Assembly (NCBI GenBank): GCA_016190985.1
Contig: JACPPI010000001.1
Span: forward strand, 186,001 to 250,000
Reading direction: 5' to 3'
DNA from: Opitutia bacterium
GTDB taxonomy: Bacteria; Verrucomicrobiota; Verrucomicrobiia; Opitutales; Opitutaceae
DNA length: 64,000 nt
Positions 57,968-64,000 of this stretch are shown piece after piece. Made by a program: the position numbers and the translations under genes. How positions within the stretch are numbered: position 1 is the stretch's first letter; each line of letters begins with the position of its first letter. The notes beneath the pieces are model-generated. The model had not been told where the DNA came from, made no database searches, and was given only the letters and a program-made list of their open reading frames with translations.

Positions 57968-60180
57968 GCGCACCCGATTCCACTCTCACGCGCCGCGATT
58001 TCATCCGCGTCACCTCGCTGACCGGCGGCGGATTCCTGCTCAGCCTCGCGCTGCCGACGGAGGGCTCGGCCCAGGCCGCGGCGGCGCTCGACGACACCGC
58101 CAAGACCTTCACGCCGGGGCCGTTCATCAAGATCACCCCGCAGAACATCATCACCATCCTGGCCAAGAATCCCGAGACCGGCCAGGGCGTGCGCACCTCC
58201 CTGCCCATGATCGTGGCCGAGGAGCTGGACGCGGATTTCTCCAAGGTCGTCGTCGAGCAGGCCGCCCTGCGCAACGACGTCGGCGCGCAGTTCGCCGGCG
58301 GCAGCCGGTCCACGCCCGACAACTACCTGCTGCTCCGCCGCGCCGGAGCCACCGCCCGGGCCATGCTCATCGAGGCGGCCGCGCAGACCTGGAATGTCCG
58401 CGCCGCCGAACTCACGACCGACAAGGGCCGTGTCTTTCACGCCGCCACCGGCCGCAGCCTCACTTATGGCGAACTCGCCACCAAGGCCGCGACCCTGCCG
58501 ATTCCCGACGAGAAGAACGTCCGGCTGAAGAGCGAGGATGAATTCCGGATCCTCGGCGGGCGCGTCGGCGGCGTGGACAACCATGCCATCGTCACCGGCC
58601 GGCCGCTCTTCGGCATCGACCAGCGGCTGCCCGGCATGGTCTACGCCGCCTACGAGAAATGCCCGGTTTACGGCGGCAGGGTTGTCAGCGCCAACCTTGA
58701 CCGGATCAAGGCCCTGCCGGGAGTGCGGGACGCTTTCATCATCGAGGGCACGGACAATTTGAGCGGCCTTCTGCCCGGCGTGGCGATCGTCGCCGACTCC
58801 ACCTGGGCCGCGTTTTCGGCGAAGCGTCAGCTGAAGATTGCCTGGGATGAGAGCGTCGGCGCCGGGCACAGCAGTTCCGACTATGCCGCGCAGGCCGCGG
58901 CGGCCGCGCAAGCCGGCGGCAAGACCGTGCGGCAGGACGGCGACGTCGCGACAGGCATGGCCGCGGGCAAAGTCGTCGAGGCCGCGTATTCCTACCCGTT
59001 CCTCAACCACGCCACGCTGGAGCCGCAGGGCTGCACCGCGTGGGCTAAGGACGGCGGCATTGAGTTCTGGACCACCTCGCAAACCCCCGGCTCCGGCCAG
59101 GAGCTGGTCGCCACCACGCTCAACATCCCCAAGGACAAGCTGAAACTGAACCTCGTCCGCGCCGGCGGCGGCTTCGGCCGGCGCCTGGCCAACGACTACA
59201 TGGTCGAGGCTGCGGCCATCGCGCTGCGCACCAACGGCGCGCCGGTCAAGCTCACTTGGACCCGCGAGGACGACATGCGGCACGACTGTTACCACCGCCC
59301 GGGCGGGTTCCACTACCTCAAGGGCGCCGTCGATGCCACGGGCAAGATCAGCGCCTGGCACAATCACTTCGTCACCTTCGGTCTCAAGAACACCGAGCGC
59401 CCGTCCTCCGGCGCGACCCTGAGCCCCGACGAGCTCCCGGCGCGCTTCATCCCGAACTTCCGCCTGGACCAGACCATCCTGGCCACGATGGTGCCGACGG
59501 GCCCGCTGCGCGCGCCCGGCAGCAACGGGCTCGCGTTTGTGATGCAGAGCTTCATCGACGAGCTGGCCCACGCCGCCGGCCGCGACCCGGTGGAATTCCG
59601 CCTCGATCTGCTCGGGCCCGACCGGGTGGTGCCGCCCAGCACCGGCCAGCGCGGCGCGCCCTACGACACCTCCCGCATGAAGGGCGTGGTCCGGCTCGCG
59701 GCGGAGAAATCCGGCTGGGGCGGCCGGCTGCCGAAAGGCGAAGGCCGCGGCATCGCGTTTCACTTCAGCCACTCCGGCTATGTCGCCATGGTCGCCGAGG
59801 TCGCCGTCGCGCGTGACGGCACGCTCAAGGTCCGCCGCGTGACCGCCGCCGTCGACGTGGGACCGATCATCAACCTCAGCGGTGCGGAGAACCAGATTCA
59901 GGGTTCGATCATCGACGGCCTGGGCATGGCCTGGCTGCAGGAGATGACCTTTGACCGCGGCCGGGCCGTGCAGAGCAATTTCCACGATTATCCCCTGCTC
60001 CGCTCCACCGAGACCCCGGCGATGTCGGTCAACTTCATCCAGAGCAGGAACCCGCCCACCGGACTCGGCGAACCGGGCTACCCCGTGGTGCCGCCGGCGA
60101 TCTGCAACGCCATCTTCACGGCGACCGGCAAACGCATCCGGCAACTGCCGTTCAACAAGACGGACCTGAGCTGGTCGTGA
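57964..60180 (+). CDS. iorB: Molybdenum hydroxylase large subunit (IorB-like)
   Basis: A 738-residue aldehyde/isoquinoline-oxidoreductase-type molybdopterin subunit. It starts with a twin-arginine-like signal ([20 protein letters not shown]), so the folded enzyme is probably exported. Molybdopterin-binding regions include [57 protein letters not shown] and the C-terminal [19 protein letters not shown]. The GTG start overlaps the IorA stop. No maturation gene (xdhC type) is adjacent, so cofactor insertion must be encoded elsewhere. Confidence 0.9.
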   Translation: MSAPDSTLTRRDFIRVTSLTGGGFLLSLALPTEGSAQAAAALDDTAKTFTPGPFIKITPQNIITILAKNPETGQGVRTSLPMIVAEELDADFSKVVVEQAALRNDVGAQFAGGSRSTPDNYLLLRRAGATARAMLIEAAAQTWNVRAAELTTDKGRVFHAATGRSLTYGELATKAATLPIPDEKNVRLKSEDEFRILGGRVGGVDNHAIVTGRPLFGIDQRLPGMVYAAYEKCPVYGGRVVSANLDRIKALPGVRDAFIIEGTDNLSGLLPGVAIVADSTWAAFSAKRQLKIAWDESVGAGHSSSDYAAQAAAAAQAGGKTVRQDGDVATGMAAGKVVEAAYSYPFLNHATLEPQGCTAWAKDGGIEFWTTSQTPGSGQELVATTLNIPKDKLKLNLVRAGGGFGRRLANDYMVEAAAIALRTNGAPVKLTWTREDDMRHDCYHRPGGFHYLKGAVDATGKISAWHNHFVTFGLKNTERPSSGATLSPDELPARFIPNFRLDQTILATMVPTGPLRAPGSNGLAFVMQSFIDELAHAAGRDPVEFRLDLLGPDRVVPPSTGQRGAPYDTSRMKGVVRLAAEKSGWGGRLPKGEGRGIAFHFSHSGYVAMVAEVAVARDGTLKVRRVTAAVDVGPIINLSGAENQIQGSIIDGLGMAWLQEMTFDRGRAVQSNFHDYPLLRSTETPAMSVNFIQSRNPPTGLGEPGYPVVPPAICNAIFTATGKRIRQLPFNKTDLSWS

Positions 60181-60191
60181 GCGGAGAGGCC

Positions 60192-61676
60192 TTACGGCGC
60201 CTTCCGCTGCTTCAGCCGGCGCATGTCGATCACGACATCGTAGGCCTGCGGGGCCGGCACGTCGCGGCCCGCCGTGAAGGTGTAGCTGCCGCCCTTCGGC
60301 AGCTTGGCCCCGAAGCGCTCGTGCAGCGCGGCCTTGACCATGTCCTTGGGCACGCCGGGTGAATCGCTGGAGAGCGAGCCGAATTCGTCGCCACAAACCA
60401 CATCGGTGCTGCGCTCCGCCAGCGTGGGTGAGATGAAATAGACCTTGGTCGGCTTGGTGAAGCTGGCGCGGAGCAGCGCGCTTTGCACGATGTCCCACTC
60501 GTGCCCCTGCGGCTCGGCGATGAGGCCGTAAGCCTGCCGGTGCGCATTCCAGGCCACGCCGGTGGCCAGCACGCCGAGGCCCGCGTAGTGCAGGAGGGGC
60601 TTGAGCTTGGCGGCGCTGGTCAGCGCCCGCAGGCCAAAGAGGGCGTAGACGAGGACGAGGCCCGACAGCGGGAACAGCATCCGGTAGGCGGTGGAACGCT
60701 CGGCCGACAGCAGCGCGGCGGCATGCGCCACAAAGGGCAGGATGCCGAGGCACCAAAACCATTTCCGTTTCCACCAGGCGCCCGTCCCGGCGGGGGTGAG
60801 CCGGACACCGGCGCCGATGAGGGCGGCGCTGACCGCAACGGCGCCCCAGAAAAGCGCGGCCCCGCTGCCAAAGTCGTCCCGCAGGGCGTAAAGCGCGAGG
60901 GCGTTGGGCAGCGGCTGCCGGAAAAACCAGCCCAGCTTGGCGAACGGCTGGCCCTCCAGCTGCATCCGCGCGGACTCGTGAAACACGCCGTTGCCAATGA
61001 GCCCCTGCACCAGCGAATAGGCGACGCCGAGCCCGAGCACGAGCGCCCCGAGATGATACGCCAGCCACTTCGGGTCGGTCATCGGTTCCCGGCCGCTGCG
61101 CACCAGCAGCACGGCGGCGATCAGCACGACCGCAAACAGGGCGTTGGCCTGGTAGATCAGGGCGGCCAGCGCATAGATCATGCACCCGCCGAGCAACGCC
61201 ACGGCGCGCTTCAACCCGCCCCGCTCCAGTTCCGTCTCGATGGCGGAGAAACCGGCCACGGACAGGAGCAGCGCCAGCGCATGCGGCCACGCGATGGCCC
61301 AGCCGGCCCCGACCTGCGCGGCGGGGAGCAGGATGACCCCGAGGCCGATGGCCGCCGCCTCGATTTCCGACCAGCCGGATTGATAGAGCTGCCGCCAGAT
61401 GGCCAGACCCAGCACGACCATGAGGAGCACGCTCGCGAGGCGCAGCCACGGCAACTGCGCGACATCGTCCGTCACGCCAAAGGTGGTTTCCAGCAGTGCC
61501 CCGGCCAGCGGGTGGCCGTGCGAGGCGGTGACCTTCACGAGCATGCCGGGCGCCTCGCGCGTCGCGCGCAGGTGCCTGTAGTCGTCCCTCATGCCATAGT
61601 CGTGGAAGATGGTCTGCCAATAGACCGCCAGCGGGACCAGCAGCAGAAGATAGAGGCAGAGGCGCGTGCGGATCAT
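60192..61676 (-). CDS. Polytopic membrane protein, GT-C glycosyltransferase-like
   Basis: Encodes 494 residues with about ten membrane helices (CLYLLLLVPLAVYWQTIF, LLMVVLGLAIW, LIYQANALFAVVLIAAVLL, LPLSGLVLVYALFGL among others). The segment after helix one is FHDYGMRDDYRHLRATRE, an acidic DD loop like GT-C glycosyltransferases that use lipid-linked sugars. The C-terminal ~100 residues are soluble (KVYFISPTLAERSTDV, VVIDMRRLKQRK). It begins at ATG 61676, overlapping the polymerase stop by one base. Its sugar and acceptor are unknown; the GT-C call is from topology only. Confidence 0.6.
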   Translation of the reverse strand: MIRTRLCLYLLLLVPLAVYWQTIFHDYGMRDDYRHLRATREAPGMLVKVTASHGHPLAGALLETTFGVTDDVAQLPWLRLASVLLMVVLGLAIWRQLYQSGWSEIEAAAIGLGVILLPAAQVGAGWAIAWPHALALLLSVAGFSAIETELERGGLKRAVALLGGCMIYALAALIYQANALFAVVLIAAVLLVRSGREPMTDPKWLAYHLGALVLGLGVAYSLVQGLIGNGVFHESARMQLEGQPFAKLGWFFRQPLPNALALYALRDDFGSGAALFWGAVAVSAALIGAGVRLTPAGTGAWWKRKWFWCLGILPFVAHAAALLSAERSTAYRMLFPLSGLVLVYALFGLRALTSAAKLKPLLHYAGLGVLATGVAWNAHRQAYGLIAEPQGHEWDIVQSALLRASFTKPTKVYFISPTLAERSTDVVCGDEFGSLSSDSPGVPKDMVKAALHERFGAKLPKGGSYTFTAGRDVPAPQAYDVVIDMRRLKQRKAP

Positions 61677-63859
61677 CAGAGGGACATTTCTTGCTGCGCT
61701 GCTTGTGGCGGAATCCCCGCGAAACGTCCATAACGTTCCAGCCAGTCGTCGATTTTTCCCAAATAATATGCGGGGTCGTAGGGCGCGGTGGCCGCGTCGT
61801 AGGCCGCGAGCGGCCGGGCGCGCTGCCAGTCGGAGGCCTGGCCCTTGGCTTTCCGGCCGATGTAGTAGCTGACCCGCTCGCCCATGCGCGGCCGGGGGCT
61901 CATCTGCAAGGCCACCTCGGCCGCGGCGCGGCGCGGTTTGCCCCCGCCGGCCACCCACTGCTGGTAGGCGTCGGGGTTCTGCCCCAAAGTCTCGGCCTTC
62001 GCCAGGTCGGCCACCGGATGCTCGCCCGCGGCAATCTGCCGCCGCAGCCGCGAGATCTCCGCCGCCGGGGACTCCGGGCTCACGCCCAGCAGATGGGCGA
62101 TGAGCTGGTCGCCCAGCCGCTTGAGAAACGGCTCGATCCCGCGCGAACGCAGCGCCGAGCCGCGCAAGGTGATCTGCCCGCCCGCCGCGAGCGCGTAGTT
62201 CTTGGCCTTGTAGCAGAACATCGCGTCGTAGGCCCCGTCGTATTCCAGCTCGATGCCCGTCGGCAGGATCTGCGCGACCAGAGCCAGCAGCTCCTCGGGC
62301 CGGGCAAAATGTTTCTCGGCCGACAGGTAGATGCCGTCTGTGTCGGCCTCGAGGATGATGCAGCCATGCCGCTGGAATTCCCCGATGAGCGCCTGCAGCA
62401 GTTCGCGACCGCGCCGGGTGACTTCCGCCGCCAGTTCCCCGTCGCCGAACCGCGCCCCGGAAAACCCGAGGTAGCCGTAGAAGGAATTGATGAGGATCTT
62501 GAAGGTGGCCTGCCGGGCCTGCGCCTCGTCGCGCTCGGCGGCGGTCGGCGCGTCCCTGGCCAGCTGCTTGTATTTCAGCCGGTAGTCGCGCAGCCGCCGC
62601 AGCATCGGGATGAACACCCCGAGCGAGTCGCTCTTCGGGTTGCGGCCCATCTGCAGCAACAGGCTCGGGTAGAGCGAAGCCACGTCGAAATGCAGCACAT
62701 GCCGGAAAACACCTTCCTGGAAACTGCGCGTGAAGCCGCCCTCGAACGGCGCGATGTCGATCGGGGCCGGGCAGCTGGCGCGGGCGTGGTAATACTCCTC
62801 CAGAAACAGCAGGTCCACCTTGCCGGCGGTGCCGCGCAGCGCCGCCTCCTGGAGCAGCAGCGGGAAGGCCCGGGCCTGTTCGAAGTAGGTCGGCAGCAGC
62901 ACCTCGGCCAGTCCCTTGGTCTCGCGCAGATCATCCGCCAGATAGGCGAGGAACTCGGCGCGGTTTTGCCGGAAGGCGCTCTGGATCTCCGCGCCGTCGA
63001 TGTAGGTCCGGCCCTCCCCCGACTCCGGAGTGACGCCGAAATAGACCGCCGCGTCCTTCAACCCGTAGGCGGTCATCTCGCGCGCCGTGATGTCGTAGAG
63101 CTGCGCCAGCAGGTAGGTGTCGATGACGGCGCGGCCGGGCATGTCGCAGCGCGGAAAATCGATCCAGCGCTCCGCCACCTTCAGGCGGCTGTTGCGAAAC
63201 GCCGCCGTCAACCCGAACCGGCCCCAGGCGCACGGCACCCGGTGGCGTTTGCTCCGCGTGCGCAGGTAGTCGAGGTCGAACTTGAAAAGGTTGTGCCCCT
63301 CGACGACATCGGGATCGAGTTCGCGCAGCCGATCGTTGAAAGCCAGCAGCAGGCGCTTTTCGCCGGCGTCGCTCTCCTCCTCCAGCGTCAGCAGCTCGCG
63401 GCGGGCCCCGCACTGCAAGCCGATGGCGAGCACCCGGTCGCCGGGATTCTTCGCGTCGCTGAAGGCTCCGGCCTCGGCCGCGCCGGTCTCGATGTCCAGC
63501 TGGCAGCGGCGCAGGTCGGCGAAGCGCAGGTCCGCGTAAAGCCGGGCGCGTTGCTGCATCAGCCACTGGCTCTCATAGGGCTTGAGCACGTCGATCGCCG
63601 CGCCCTCGCGGACGTCCTTGAAAAAGGACTCGAACACCGCGAGCGATTCCGCGTGCGCCAGCCGGTGGAAGACCCCCTCGCCCGCCAGCCGCTCAAACGT
63701 CACCCCCTCGTGCGCGGTTTCCGCCCCCACCCAGGCGAAAGGCCGGAACGGCTCCGCCTGCTCCGCGCGTCCGCCGTCCGGCGTGGCCACGCAGGTGTGC
63801 GCCCGGCCGTCGTCGCCAATCCACAGGCCGCAAAGCGTCTCGCTGCCCTTGTTTGTCAT
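61676..63859 (-). CDS. Family B DNA polymerase (with exonuclease domain)
   Basis: A 727-residue polymerase, short compared with E. coli Pol II (783). Exonuclease domain: CQLDIETGAAEAGAF (Exo I), VVEGHNLFKFDLDYLRT (Exo II). Polymerase motifs: LHFDVASLYPSLLLQM (motif A), FKILINSFYGYLGF (motif B) and LEADTDGIYLSAEK (motif C). These indicate a proofreading replication/repair enzyme, likely a damage-tolerance polymerase like PolB or a family acquired from a phage or archaeal source. The start codon is supplied by a GAAGCGAAGGAT-type repeat. It overlaps the next gene by one base, so an operon is likely. Confidence 0.9.
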   Translation of the reverse strand: MTNKGSETLCGLWIGDDGRAHTCVATPDGGRAEQAEPFRPFAWVGAETAHEGVTFERLAGEGVFHRLAHAESLAVFESFFKDVREGAAIDVLKPYESQWLMQQRARLYADLRFADLRRCQLDIETGAAEAGAFSDAKNPGDRVLAIGLQCGARRELLTLEEESDAGEKRLLLAFNDRLRELDPDVVEGHNLFKFDLDYLRTRSKRHRVPCAWGRFGLTAAFRNSRLKVAERWIDFPRCDMPGRAVIDTYLLAQLYDITAREMTAYGLKDAAVYFGVTPESGEGRTYIDGAEIQSAFRQNRAEFLAYLADDLRETKGLAEVLLPTYFEQARAFPLLLQEAALRGTAGKVDLLFLEEYYHARASCPAPIDIAPFEGGFTRSFQEGVFRHVLHFDVASLYPSLLLQMGRNPKSDSLGVFIPMLRRLRDYRLKYKQLARDAPTAAERDEAQARQATFKILINSFYGYLGFSGARFGDGELAAEVTRRGRELLQALIGEFQRHGCIILEADTDGIYLSAEKHFARPEELLALVAQILPTGIELEYDGAYDAMFCYKAKNYALAAGGQITLRGSALRSRGIEPFLKRLGDQLIAHLLGVSPESPAAEISRLRRQIAAGEHPVADLAKAETLGQNPDAYQQWVAGGGKPRRAAAEVALQMSPRPRMGERVSYYIGRKAKGQASDWQRARPLAAYDAATAPYDPAYYLGKIDDWLERYGRFAGIPPQAAQQEMSL

Positions 63860-63937
63860 CCTGAGCGAAGCGAAGGATCCAGAATGATGAACGTCAACGG
63901 TCGTGCTGCTGGATGCTTCGCTCCGCTCAGCATGACA
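63854..63937. repeat. Inverted repeat of the GAGCGAAGCGAAGGATCC family
   Basis: Left arm ATCCTGAGCGAAGCGAAGGA, right arm GGATGCTTCGCTCCGCTCAG (ends GACA). It overlaps the start codon of the polymerase (ATG at 63859 is within the left arm) and ends 13 bp before another gene's stop. Second copy at 5760-5840. Confidence 0.88.
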
Positions 63938-63949
63938 GAAAGGGGAAAA

Positions 63950-64000
63950 TCAGAAGGGCCGGAAGAACACCATGACGAGCGCCACCAAGATCAGGGCCAG
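63950..64000 (-). CDS. C-terminal end of an unidentified membrane protein
   Basis: The last 17 codons (A-L-I-L-V-A-L-V-M-V-F-F-R-P-F, then stop) of a minus-strand gene that continues beyond the right edge. The stretch is strongly hydrophobic, like a final membrane helix. Nothing more can be said of its function. Confidence 0.45.
   Translation of the reverse strand: MALILVALVMVFFRPF

Noticed and set aside
57901-61731. A 1,276-codon minus-strand open frame across iorB
   Set aside because: The same artefact of high G+C coding sequence: the true gene on the plus strand has complete molybdopterin motifs, and the minus frame has none.

Overview
This is a high-G+C chromosomal window from a bacterium of the Verrucomicrobiota, most likely Opitutales/Opitutaceae. 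The reasons are the codon bias, the run of ATGA-overlapping pseudopilin genes that resembles the Verru_Chthon cassette, two rho genes, an integron-type integrase, and many short interspersed repeats at gene borders. I inferred the taxonomy from the sequence alone; there is no rRNA gene here. Most of the window is ordinary housekeeping sequence, with three tRNAs (Val, Met-CAU, Glu) and no complete insertion sequence, prophage or CRISPR array.

Layout. 1-16 kb: a cut-off secreted esterase, an aminotransferase, a LolA-like protein, secG, parB, a LysM protein, fmt, der, a response regulator, ffh, trpF, a DegT aminotransferase, hemD-hemC, tRNA-Val, asd, an L,D-transpeptidase and a glycine-zipper lipoprotein. 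15-23 kb: a P1B-type metal ATPase divergent from a DinG-like helicase, then PP2C phosphatase and TPR genes, a nucleotidyltransferase coupled to a patatin, and tRNA-Met. 23-28 kb: six overlapping or closely packed minus-strand prepilin-like genes. 28-37 kb: acs, a first rho, an unidentified toroid-like protein, ppk2, a conserved hypothetical, a phosphoesterase and a YhaM-like nuclease. 37-45 kb: a type IV pilus motor block (pilC, a GspE/PilB ATPase, pilT, a second GspE/PilB), a second full-length rho, and coaE. 45-55 kb: an HD protein, comM/yifB, a small membrane protein, tRNA-Glu, ndk, a photolyase, glgA, rnr and a DUF5069-like gene. 55-57.5 kb: an accessory island with a small HTH gene, an integron-type integrase and a lower-G+C stretch. 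57.5-64 kb: a two-subunit molybdenum hydroxylase, a GT-C-like membrane protein and a family B DNA polymerase.

The most unusual signal is a family of exactly 23-nt imperfect palindromes (ends TTTGT...ACAAA/G, AT-rich centre). There are six copies. Three bracket the small HTH gene beside the integrase. One lies between parB and secG. Two lie inside essential or core coding sequences: fmt, and a GspE/PilB ATPase where the palindrome supplies the fourth zinc-binding cysteine and neighbouring residues using rare codons. The HTH/palindrome unit is also bounded by a 19/20 direct repeat of the integrase gene's 3' end. Together these suggest a small mobile or self-regulating palindrome-HTH unit that I cannot match to a described system. 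Several other repeat families (double-hairpin REP-like, GAAGCGAAGGAT, ATCCGTG, pyrimidine-rich) sit directly at starts and stops and in places supply them.
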